Positions 22,901 through 35,018 of a stretch of DNA of 64,000 nt are shown one piece after another. The DNA lies in the NCBI RefSeq assembly GCF_000182565.1, contig NW_015971545.1, positions 186,001-250,000 on the forward strand, in the 5' to 3' direction. The notes under the pieces were generated by a model. The model made no database searches. It had not been told where the DNA came from and saw only the letters and a program-made list of their open reading frames with translations. Position 1 is the stretch's first letter; every line of letters begins with the position of its first letter. This stretch comes from Spizellomyces punctatus DAOM BR117. Lineage: Eukaryota > Chytridiomycota > Chytridiomycetes > Spizellomycetales > Spizellomycetaceae. Made by a program: the position numbers and the translations under genes.

Positions 22901-24526
22901 CCAATGAGACCGAGGCCAGTGAAGATAGCGGAAGGGCCCCAGAAGGTGAACGAGTATTGCTCAACAGCGACGATAGCGATTGCGATTGTGGGACTGCCGG
23001 AACGGGAAAGGGGACAGATTTGACGGCATTCTCTGGTGCTAAACTGTTGCCAAGCACTCCAATTGCATCCCCGCTCTTTGTTAGAGAAGAAGTAGATTGA
23101 TGAAGTGATGACAAGAGGGTGCCTTGTGGCTGCAGCGGGAACAGCGAATTGGTCTGAGAGAGGTTCGAAGATGGACTTTGGAGGAGGAGTGATGACAACG
23201 GCTGTGCTTGTGACAGCGATGATACGGCTGTTTCTTTAGCTCGCTGTTCAGATGGTGGGGCACCTGCCAATCCTTGAGGAAACGCAAAAGGCGCAAGTGA
23301 CTGTCCAGACGCAGGCAGGGACGATAGCAAACTGCTGCCCAGAGAGCTTGGTGCAGGCAAGCTGCCGTACATAGAATTAGCTGAACTGGTCGCCGAAACG
23401 GCATCGTGTTTTGCTGAGGAACGCGCGTCGATGAGCCTAAAGCTGTCCGTCGGTGAGTGGGTTGTCTGACCAGCCTGTTCCTTAATATCGGGAACTGTCG
23501 TGGATGCTTGCTCCACTTGGCGTGGGCTACGGCTGGTTTCAACATCAATCGTTTTTCCGCTATCACTCTCCATCGACTCGATCCCATCCACCAACTGACG
23601 TTTTTGGGAGTTCGTTCCGGTATCCTTCAATGGGAGTTTCGAAATCTCCACCGTTACAGGATAGGCAGTGCGGAAGGCGACACCATCTTCCTCAGCTTGA
23701 ATGATCGTTAAGGTCTTGTCGGATTTTAGACCTGGACGGAATTCCAGATGTCACCGCCAGATCCTTGAAAACAACTCGTGTGATGCAAGCATTGGCGTAC
23801 TGTGCATACCCCGGATGCTTCGACAGTAATCACCAAGACGCAGACGCACCCTTCACCCACACCTTCGCACGTACTGTTAAAAGTCCTGAAGTGCTTACCT
23901 GCAATACGCGATGCTGGTTGTCGTGAATCCGATTTCAATGCAAATCCTGGCGGTGGGGCTACTGGGAAACCAGGAGGAGGAGCGATCCGCGGACCTTGGT
24001 CTAATATGCGTTAATAGAATCAGAGTTCTGTATCAAAAGTTTACGTACTATAAGCGTTGCATTATCCGTTACCGTATAGTAAATTCACAGCACGCTCAAT
24101 ATCATTGCCGCTGTCTTGCAATACATCCGATATTTGTTCGGTTGGAAAATCATCACCGACAATGTTTCTCACTTCTTCGACAAGGTTAATGGCACCTCGG
24201 GTTTCTGTAACAGGCTTCTGTTCTGTATCTATAAATGATGCCACTGTGTGTCCCCCCTGGGCTTCGTATGTGTAATCGCCTGCAGTAGGGATAAAAGTCA
24301 TTACACTGTCGTATCCCATGCCCATACAGCAGCCATTTTAGAATAGCACCGTCATCCCCCATACCGTCATATTCCTCCTCATCGTAGTAGTCGTCATCGT
24401 CATAGTCTTCGTCTAATTCATCTGAGAGAATGAACGGAATTAAGAAAACCGCTCGAAAGTGAATCTCTGCGCATAGGGTAAGATACCATCAAGATTTATA
24501 TTCCTAATGTTCCTATGCCGGGACAT
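19996..24526 (-). CDS. HBS1: HBS1 ribosome-rescue GTPase, possibly an HBS1/SKI7 dual gene
   Basis: Many exons. The start [13 protein letters not shown] is followed by an acidic run and the HBS1 N-terminal UBA-like domain ([19 protein letters not shown]). A very long Ser/Leu-rich exon (22275-23640) follows, ending [18 protein letters not shown], a typical HBS1 linker. The GTPase domain has G1 GHVDAGKST, the switch II region [18 protein letters not shown], and G4 NKLD. EF-Tu-like beta-barrel domains end in [17 protein letters not shown]. The last intron (20046-20112) is inferred because splicing restores the family ending AAGIVLEIL; an unspliced reading stops at 20093. HBS1 with Dom34/Pelota releases stalled ribosomes in no-go and nonstop mRNA decay. 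It is divergent from TEL1 with a 202-bp gap. Confidence 0.92.
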
Positions 24527-24728
24527 CTTAAGCTCTTATTTCCTGGCACCCAACCGTTTGGCCAATCTGTGGATCTCCAACTTATCCAAAGGGTTGCTTG
24601 TGTTGCTTGCATCCTGGAGCCGTGACTCATCACAGCTGTGCCACCTGCGAGATCCTCCCTCAACCAGCGCTCGTTCGTCGTCGATTTGCCATGCGGAATC
24701 CGGCAAGCCATGAGGGCTTGGGGGTAAA
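24527..24728. promoter_or_regulatory. Divergent HBS1/TEL1 promoter
   Basis: Only 202 bp separate the two start codons. The stretch must serve both directions; no TATA box was recognised. Confidence 0.45.
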
Positions 24729-27700
24729 ATGACAATAGAGTTTACCTTAAGGAATGCCTTGTCGAAGATTGATTCCGAGAAAGCAAAGGTGAGGTAAACC
24801 GCTTTCGACATTTAAGCTATAAATGTTTCCCTAACATTGTTTAGGACCGAGACTCCGGCCTTGCGACCCTAAAAACTCTGCTATCAGATGATCGTAACGT
24901 GTTGGACGTCGATGAAGGCACCTGGAAGACAATTTTTGAAAGTTTCTGTAGGTAAGTTTTCCATATAATCCACAGCGATCTGTATTTTCGTCGTAATGTT
25001 TGCATGAAGATGCGTAGAGAAGCAGAAGGCGCTCTTCTTAACGAAATCCTCGGGCACATCCAAGGCCAGCAGTCAAAACGCCGCTGCGAGGGCCCAAAAA
25101 GCATTGAGCGAGCTTGGTCAAGATTTTCGCTGGCTTTGTGAGCGTGCCCATAGATCTCTGAAATGCGCTTTGGTTAGACCAATTCTGGAGCATATTCTTG
25201 CAGTGCTACCATACCGTCATGGCCTCTTTAAACCTCTCGCAGTGTCATACACTAGAGCTCTCCGGCAGATGCTCTCGTGCCGCTCGTACAGGGATCATAT
25301 TCCGTTGAATGGCTGGGACGCTCTTACGAATCTTTGCATGAACGGACTGAATGCTGAGGATGAGGACGGCGATAGTTCATCTGGATTCGAATCCGTTGAG
25401 ACACCTTCACCTACGTCCTTGCCTAACTTTCGTAGCTCGAGGCGGTCAACATCGGCCGATAGTATCGAGCTTGCCCGAATAATGGCTCTGCTGGTAATCG
25501 GATGTCCAAAAGATTTGGGCTCCTGTGCCGACTCCTTTTTGGAGTTTTTTGGTTGCTACTTTGCGCGCCATTTACACGAGACACCTTGCCATACTCCCCT
25601 GCTGACAGCAACGAACCACTTGCTTTTCGAAACAGCTCACCAGAATATGCAAGCGGTAGAGGACTTTCTGTCAACAGCCATACCACATCTGTTACCCCTA
25701 TGGGAAAGTCGCTCAAACCACACATTCCGTTATCAATTATTGTGTATTATGCGGTTCTATCTCCATGTCGCGTCTACCACGAATCCGGCTCCGGACTGGC
25801 AGACTAACTGCTCGCAAATTTATGAATGCGTTCAGCGCGAAATGAGCAGCAAGTTCGGCTTTGGTCCACTCTCGAGTATAGCTCTCTTTGTTTGGGCAAT
25901 CAGAAAACGGCAGCCAGATTTTTTGGTCCCTATCACGAAAGAAGACTTGCTCGTATATAATCACATTTCACCCAAAGATATGATGACTTTTGCTTTTCTG
26001 GACCTGTGCTCGGACGTCTTCTTCCATGTACTTGCACTGGAGGCGAAACCTGAGAAGGACCAAACCCACGGTCATGATATCACGCCGGCTCAGGATGATG
26101 TCTCCGACACGTTGAGCAAACGGAAGAAAACAAAGAGAAGCGATGTCGTAGCTGATATCACACGCATACTGGCGCTGAAGGCTGCGAGTAAGGATGAGAA
26201 GATTGCCCTATTGCAAGCTGTGACACTGCTGCTCGTCAAACATGGGTCCCACGTATCAGAAAAACTGTCCAATGTGACTGCCAGCTTGAGCAGCATTGCT
26301 GCCGGTGCCGACATTGATTTGCAAGGATGGGCATTGATATGCCTTGGGATATATGGAATGTCCGCTGACTCGAGAACATTTCCATTCACGGGTTGGGAAA
26401 TAGCGTGGAATACCTCTGTGCGACTCATGGTCACGGATACACCCGCAGCCGAGGCTGCATTTTACGCAATGGAAGTTATCACTGAAAAACAATTGATATC
26501 GGAAGAGATCATCGTCGGAGCGAAGGCGGAGATCTTGAGGGCTATGCGCGATGGTGTCCTGGTACCATCACCTGGCTCTCTTCATTTCCTGCTGCGGTAC
26601 ATCGAGTGGACTACAGCAGCTGGAGATGCTGCTTCCGGCGATCAGGCATTTCCCATACAGGAAGTGGCGTCATGGGTTTTGGCACCTTCAAATGCTTCAT
26701 CAAACACGAATAATCTATCAAGGAACCAGTTGATTACACCCCGAATATTGGCTTCGTTACTGCTATCCTTATGTGGGGTGCCATCAACGGGCTATGAGCG
26801 AACATTCGATGCTGTCGACGCCGTACCAGTACGTATTTGCGGAGGAGAAGAGCACTTGTCAGAGTGGCGATTGTCATTGGTGAAGATACTATGGAAAGAC
26901 ATTGTTAATGAGGACTTTGAGCATTTGTCCAAATTGAAATCGCAGGTGCGAGTGCCACTGCCAAAGGATAGGACAGGGTTGGCGCACCAGGGCATCTGCG
27001 TCTTGAAGGGATTGGAGGAGCATTTGCAGAATCTACTCAGTTGTTGGGACAGGATTGAAATATCAAAAGTCAAGCCAAGTGCTGAGCAAAGCGATACACT
27101 GGGGCGAATCGTTAGACAATCATTGGATGCCTTGTCCACTACTATTTTCGTTTCGCGTCGAATGTCGTACACCGGCGACACGGCGAGACGTCATGTTAAC
27201 GAGTCAAACCTCGCATTGCTGTTGTCAGCCATAGCTGCTAGGCTAAATGAAGGTCTCCGCCAGCTTAATGGGTGCGATAGCTTTGTAGGCATTCTTGAAC
27301 GGCTAGTGCAGATACTGACTGAGTGCCATGACTGCATGGAGGGAGACTGTGTTGCTCCCACGTCTGTATCTACACGGCCGGCAGAAACGCATTGGTATCC
27401 TCTTTGGCCAATGCCAGTTGATACTGGTATTGCCCTCATGGCTGTCATGCAAGCGATGTTTCATGCTGACGTCAAACGAAGAGGTGTTGCAAACAATCAA
27501 ACCACAAAATCATCTACAGCGGCGTTCGATGAATTTGATAGCCCAGACACAACTGTCGGTGGAGGGAGCGGCGCTGTAATCACCTCGTTACAGATGGAGT
27601 ACTTTTATGGGACATCATCGACACCTGTTGGGACGGTTATAGAAAGAGACTCACTCATGTTGCGGGCCATGCGACTTCTGTATAGTATGAATTGGGGCCA

Positions 27701-30700
27701 AGCAGCATCTGCAGAATTGGGTTCATTGCGGAATATGATTGAAAATACAGTGGCGACCGCAATCCCGACAGACACGGTTGACTTGTTTCATTTAGGTTTC
27801 GAGATCGTCGATTTTCTGGAGTGCGCATCTGCCATCCATCTGACGACAGGTGAGTGATGGTTTATAAGATGCAAGTCAGCCGTAAGGATACTGATTTCCA
27901 CACCATACAGATCAATGTCGAATTGTTATCGAGAGGAGTGCTGACCTTTTATCAACTTATGATAGCGAGAGGAACCAGTGGGTCTGGATCTATATCATAC
28001 GAAGTTTAAAGTCCCTACTGCCCGCGTTGGTAAAAGCCACGGAGGAGGCGGACCTTACCGATCAAGTTGGTAGTTTCCTTGCGTATTTTATGAAGAAGGT
28101 ATCTGGCAACACAGTTTGCTGGCGCGTGTGTTTAGAGTTAGGGCAATTACTTCTCAGGTACCTGTTACTCGATCCTGGTCAGGTAACTGCTTGCTTATAT
28201 TTGATGACAAGGCTTTCGGGATCAACAACGTAGTTTCCTTTCAGGGGTATTTTAGGCGATGTCTCGGATCCGACAGCAAGGACTCAGCCTTGGTCATTGT
28301 CCTCGGACTCTTGACGCATGAAGAATTCATTGTTCGAATCCGTATGGGCCACGATGTGCCAAAGATCTTTGGCATTTTCGACCCAGAGGACCATTCAAAC
28401 ATTTTTAATGACATTCACGATACCCTAGCCAAGAATTGCTTTGGATATCTGCATCTCTTGAGTAACATTCTCACTCTCGGGGAGGTGTTCTTGGTGACTG
28501 AGCAAGAGCGCGCCAGCGTATTGCTCTCCTTGCTCCATATGAGCAAAGAAGACGATGCACAGCACATGGTGGAGGCCATTATAGAAGTTGTAGCACATCG
28601 GTTGAGCCTGAAGGACGGAACGCACCTTTTGTCGGAACTGTTGCCACATGTGCTGTGGGCCTGGGATGACGACATCGGCAAATTCCCCTTTGGACTGTTG
28701 ACGATTCATTCGGCGAGCGATTTCTTCATTGCGTATGCGGAACATATTGTGCCCAAGTTGCTGCTCTCCAGTGATTTCGATTCTGTAAGAACGCTTATTA
28801 AAGAAAGTGGGGGTGACGCACTTCGAATCTTGAAAAGGGCCTTGCCATGGTCAATGGTAAGATACCATGCTGGCTAAGGATTACTTTGATGTAGCATTAA
28901 TCACTTCTTATTCAGGCTTATTTACTACCCCGACTGATTGATGGGGGCTTGCTCAAGGGAAGAATCGGGCAATCTGCGAAAGCGAGGACAGCAGAAGCCG
29001 CAATTCGCTTTATGAAAGACTTGATGGGTGACGAAATGTTTAACATTGAACTGACGAAAAGAACTCCGCGAATTATTGCGAATTTGTTAAAGTCTGTCTT
29101 CGACTCGAAAGCCATGGCAACATGTATCGATGATTCAGAGTACTCCATTCTAAGTGAAGCTCTCCAAAGAATGTCTGTCCCAGCTACCGGCAGCGCTGCA
29201 CATCACTCATGCCTATGGAAACATCAGTATCTGCCCTCATTCGACAGTCGTACCATCATTCAATCACTTGAATATTTGCAAACTTTGTATCAAGAGGATC
29301 AACGCGCCACCACTGGAGATTGTACAAGTGCGCTTCATGAGTTCTTCAAGCCGGGTCGCCTACAGAGAGTCTTGCAGGACTTGCACGAGTCTTTAGATCA
29401 GATGGTTTTTGTCCATGACAAGCACCGATTGATTTCGAATGGGTATCGTCTTGTAGTCGCGATCTCTGCTCCGGCATTGATGCACCCGTTTCTTTTTGAA
29501 ACAGTGCTCCAGACGCTACTTCAAAATATGAAGTACCCAGAAATGTCCTCAGTGTGTTGCGTTATTTTGGAATATCTTTATTCTTTTGCGGTAGCGAATG
29601 ATCAATCTGTTATCGGTTCGACCCTAACTTCGATCGCTCCAGCTTTGGCCGAGCAAATATCCACCTATCTGGCTTCGAACACCCAGGAAGCAGCTCTCAG
29701 GGTGAAGACCCTACTTGACAGTATTTTGGACCTTTGCTGGAAAGTTGATCAAAGAATCGTCACGCTCTCCATACTCCAGCTTGATTCCAATCTGTCCTTG
29801 TTCGAGGGTCTGCGAGACAGACATGGGGCGACGAAATGTGATGGAGATCCCCAGTTGGTGTTAAGTTTAGTGGCGTTAGGGGATGCAACGGCATCGGCGC
29901 AGCTTGCCAGAGTTAGATACCTCCGACGTGCGCTGGAGAGTACAGATCTGGTTAACAGATTACGCATATCCGAAGATACGGTGAGTGTAGTTATAGCGCA
30001 TTTGCAAGCAATGCTGCATAGCACGCAATGCGATGACGTTTTAACGGAAGAGATCGTTAAATGTCTGGGAAGGCTGTCGCCGGTGGTAACCCACCGCGCG
30101 GTTAAGTACGATTATTCCATCTCGCGACATCTTGGAAACACAGGACCTGTAACTCGCAAACTTGCTGTTGGCTCTCCCGGACACCGCGTGGCTCTCAGTT
30201 ACCTCCAAAAACACTTAATGGACTCCGACGTGAAGCAAGTCAGCATTGTAGTTCGAACGCTCAGACAGCTGCTATCGTGTGACGCTGGAAACTATGCTTT
30301 TGAAAGTCTTGAGCTCGATGTGTCCAAATACATTAATATATTTCGGGGGAAGATCGCACCGAAGACCAAAGTTTTGGCAACTCAACGCGCATATCCTCCG
30401 CTTGAGGATTTAGACGTCAGCTTGCCGACATCCGACACATCCATGCACCCGAACGCTCATATTCAGACCTTCGACGACTGGACGGTTACGTTGGCCAACA
30501 GCTTGATAGCCTCATATCCAACGGATGAGTTCTATCCAAATCTCGGACTATGCTTTGAATTTCGACCGGCCTTTGCGGACATGATGCTCCCTTACCTAAT
30601 TCATAGCGCATTGTTGTTTGAGGCGGAAACAATCAAGGGATCGACCAAAAGAAAGCTGCCCATGTCGTTGAGAACGCTACTGTCCGAAAAGGTGAAGGCC

Positions 30701-33700
30701 ATCATGGAACAGAATCAAAAATTAGATTCACGCATTCTTTCGTCACTGTTAAATGTTATTGAGGTGAGGGGGAAACATTGTCAAAACAAATTGCAGCGAG
30801 TAATTTGGTCACTCATGAACTTCCTCTAGTTCCTCAGAACCCAACCTCACCCGTGTAGCGCTACACCGTTTGATAACAACGCTTGGCTGGACCTGGATTT
30901 CCTCTGCGTAGCGCAAGCTGCCGCGAAAACTCGATCCTTTGCAACCGCGCTTCTGTTTCTAGAAATATCACAGGAGAAGAACAAGAGATTATGGGCCCCA
31001 GCGCTGCCCATTAACCAAACGAATCAGTGTGACACACAGTCACTCGCTAGGCTCCTGCTTGATGTCTATCAAGCCATTGGGGATTCTGATGGTTTCGAAG
31101 GCGTGATGACGTCTATCGGGTCGGAAACGATGCTGGATGATCCATCATCGCTCGTTCAAAAGTATGAACATGATCGGGCATGGCAGAAGCTTTTTAGCTT
31201 TCGAGAGACTCAGCTTCAAGTTGGACATATTGTCAATGCGAAGAAAGATAATCTCAGTATTGAGATTGGATTGATGAAATCGTTAGGCAGTTTAGGCTTC
31301 CACCATGTGCTAGACACATACATTCGAGGATACAGTAATCAGCAGCAGGGGACACCAATGGACCAGCAAATGCGCGAATTACATTATGAAAGCCTGTGGC
31401 GAACTGCACGTTGGGAAATGCCCACTGATAGAGCTCGTTCCGGTAAGGGAGCTGGACATGCATGGAGGTCTGACCACATATATAACCCATGTTCACATAG
31501 GTCATCCGCAATCTCAAGAACACCTGTACAATTGCATGAAAGCATTCAATGATCGAGACCTTAATGGTTTATCGTCTTTCCTTTCTTCCGCGCTCAGAAG
31601 AATGGGAGATGTTGTCCGCGGACACAGTTTACGTGGAACACTCAATCCTTTTCCGGTGATTCGCCCTTTGCTAATGTTTACTGAGCTTGATGAGCTGGCT
31701 AGTGTGGCGAAGGCGGTGAACATAGAAGCCTTACAATCGCTTATGCAGCGGTGGAAATTGCGCATAGTTATCCTCTCAGACCGGCAAAGCTTTCCAGAAT
31801 TGGAACCTGTCCTCGCCAGCCGCACTTCCACTCTTTCTGTCCTCGTTTCTCAGTATTGCACTCACAAACGAAGCGATGACGTGTTTTCGATCGGTGCTAC
31901 TAGGGCTCTTTGTGAACATTTCTTAGGGTATGCGGAGCTTGCACGAAAGGCAGGAAACCTACAGATTGCAAACGCTGCCCACGCAAGGCTCAGCGCCGTC
32001 GTAGCTAATGCGATTGGTAACCAGCTGCTCTTACCAACGGACAAATTACAGGCACTGATGAAGCTAGAGGGTCTTAAGAGTTTATGGGCTCAAGATGATC
32101 GTACGGTTGCCACTCGATCGTTGAAGCACTTTCTACAATTGCACGCGAACGACCAAGCCCGAACGACAGGTGTTAGCTTGAGTAGAGACATTGAGGCGGA
32201 ACTCTTGTATCAATTAGGACAATGGGTCGCCGAAACACGATTTGAGCCGCCAACAACCATATTAAAGGATTATTTTGAACCGGCAGTGCAAGCCAGTGCT
32301 CTAACAAACTACGGCAAACTGCGGGCCAAGGCACACTACCATCTCGCAAAATTCGCAGACGGGCAGTATCAAGAGTTACTTGTGAACGACCCACGAGAGC
32401 AGATACGAGAGCATGTTCGCTACAAGCAGAGTGAAGCTAATGCATGTGAGGATTTGTCCAAGCAATATGCTGGACGGGATGCTAATGCGGCAAAACGATA
32501 TGCGCACATACGTGAGAAGATGCTTTCACAGATCAAGCTTGACATGGCTGAAGAAGGCCGCTACATGGACGACAGAAATACCTTCTTGGAGAAGAGCGTG
32601 GAGAACTATTTGCAAAGTTTAGAGTACGGCCACACCCACTCGGAAATGTGCGTCTTTAGGCTATGCACATTGTGGTTTGCTAATGTTGAGCGGAATCAAA
32701 TCAACGCCCAGATGCTGGGGTACATTGAGCGGATCCAGTCCTGGAAATTTTTGGTGCTCATGTATCAGCTATCAGCCCGGCTTACATCTAGGCCGCCCGC
32801 GCAAGAGGCGCAGTTCCAGTCGGTGCTCCAACGATTGATATACAAAATGACCAAGGACCATCCTCACCACACGTTATATCAAATCATTGCCCTGAAGAAC
32901 GGGAATCAGTATGGTTCTCCTTCGTCATCGAGACAGCGTACACCTGAATCAACACCGACTGTTACAGCGGCCAAAGGGCTTTTACAGAAACTAAGCGCTC
33001 CGGAAGCACTGGGTGACCTGGTGACTCGGGTTGACCGGTTATGCGATGCGTACATTGAGTTGGCGTGGCGAGTTATTTCAACAGCAATGTTGAAGGAATC
33101 ACGCGTCCTTCCGTTAGACAAGAGATCAAAGATTGCAGGCATTGCAAAATACGGTCTTGATGTTCCCATTGCTACGGTTGAGCATCCCGTCAACCGGAGT
33201 TGCCGCTATGATGATTTGCCGCGGATTCAGGGTTTCAAAGGGAATTTTGCAGTTCCCGGTGGAATCAATATGCCAAAGCGAGTTGATTGTGTTGGGACTG
33301 ATGGGAACATCTATACGCAATTGGTCAAGGGAAATGGTACGTCCTGTTCTGGTTGAAGGAGTTTCGAATGCCACCCTGTATAGTAATTATTTGCATTAGA
33401 TGATCTCCGACAGGATGGTATGCGACAGCTCAACTCTGGGGATTGTGGCGAATCCTTACTCACCTTATTTTACAGCGGTGCTATCAAAGATCTTCACTAT
33501 CATGAATGTTCTTTTGAATAAGAATTTGGAAACCAGAAAAAGAAATCTGACGATAAGAACATACAAAGTGGTTCCGTTAGCCCCGCGCGCTGGGCTTGTT
33601 GAATGGGTCCATAATACACTACCCATTGGAGAGTACCTAAGCAAGGCTCATGTGAGGTATGACTGACCTAGGGAAACAAGTGCTCGATGTGATTGTCTGA

Positions 33701-34765
33701 GTCTGACATTGGGATTCTTTTATGAAGCTACAATCCAAAAGACTGGCGGCCGTCAGAATGTCGTGCGCGCATGAACGAGGAACACAAAAAGGGTAACCTT
33801 CAGACGAAGATTACCCTGTATCGACAAATCGAAGGCAATTTCCATCCTGTCTTCAGACATTTCTTTTTTGAAACGTTTCCTGACCCATTGGATTGGTAAC
33901 ATTATGTGCCTAGCATTCATACATCTTCTGGTCATTCTAATTCAATTTACGTGGCAGGTTTGAACGGCGTCTGACATATACTCGAAGTGTTGCCGCGAGT
34001 TCAATGGCCGGCTATGTGGTAGGACTGGGGGATCGACACGCTCAGAATATTCTGATCGACAAAGGGACAGCTGAAGTCGTGCACATCGATTTGGGCATTG
34101 CCTTTGATCAGGGCCGAATCCTTGCGGTTCCGGAACTCGTTCCCTTTAGGCTGACCCGGGATATTGGTGAGCTGTCTGCGATTTGATGATCTCATTAGCT
34201 CCTACCAGCCGCTGAAACCATTCTGGCCTCTTGTAGTGGATGGGATGGGGATCACAGGTGTGGAAGGCGCATTCAGACGCTGTTGCGAGGAAACCATGAA
34301 GGTTCTTCGTAATGATTCCGAAATTCTGTTAACTATTCTGGATGTGTTCCGCTATGACCCCCTGTATAACTGGTGCGGAGGTTGTACTTATTGCATCCCC
34401 TTCCTCCTTGTCTTACGGTTTTTCATTCATAGGAAAGTGACACCATTGGAACAGCGTAGGCGACAAGGCGCGCCCGAGGAGCAAGTAGCCATAGACATTC
34501 CTGGGAGAGATGGGACGGTCATAGGGGATGACCGGGGTCAGAACAAGGAGGCGGAGCGAGCATTGTTCGTCGTGCGAAAAAAGCTTTCATCGGGCGTAAG
34601 TGTCGAGTGCCAGATAAATGAGCTCATCCAAACGGCAGTCGACCCAGGGAACCTCAGCAGAATGTATCATGGATGGTAAGAATTTACTAGCTCTTTCTTT
34701 ATTTTCCGATATCTCGCAATCATATTCATTGTCTACTTGAATCGTCCCGCAGGCAGCCATGGTAA
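24729..34765 (+). CDS. TEL1: TEL1/ATM checkpoint kinase
   Basis: The largest gene here, roughly 3,000 residues in more than ten exons. The start [20 protein letters not shown] and the spliced continuation [15 protein letters not shown] form a TAN-like N-terminal motif specific to the ATM/Tel1 branch. A long helical (HEAT) region follows, then a FAT region (about 30.8-33 kb). The kinase domain includes KGNDDLRQDA, the [12 protein letters not shown] catalytic loop and the HIDLG metal site, then [19 protein letters not shown], an ATM hallmark. The FATC tail [19 protein letters not shown] ends HGWQPW after a final intron, with TAA at 34763-34765. The kinase signals double-strand breaks with the MRN complex and maintains telomeres. 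All catalytic residues are present. ATR/Mec1 was considered, but the TAN-like start and [10 protein letters not shown] favour ATM. Confidence 0.95.
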
Positions 34766-35018
34766 GTAATGTTTGGGGTTGACCTGGTTGCGGGGTCGCG
34801 CTAACTTGACATTTAGGATGTGAAGCGATTGGCAGTGGAAGAAGGTTTATGCAAACTGACGTGTCTCATGTCTTAGGAACATGAAGGGTAGTATCTCAGG
34901 CTAGCACCTGCGTGGTCCATGTATATATAAAACCAACGAGAAAATCTGAATCTGTAGATGCAGGTAGCGCATTAGGCAGAACATTTACTTCCATGTGAAT
35001 AGCTCGTGATCTAAATAT

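Noticed and set aside
27500-34765. Reading TEL1 as ATR/MEC1
   Set aside because: The kinase hallmark [11 protein letters not shown] and the TAN-like N-terminus fit ATM/Tel1 better than ATR.
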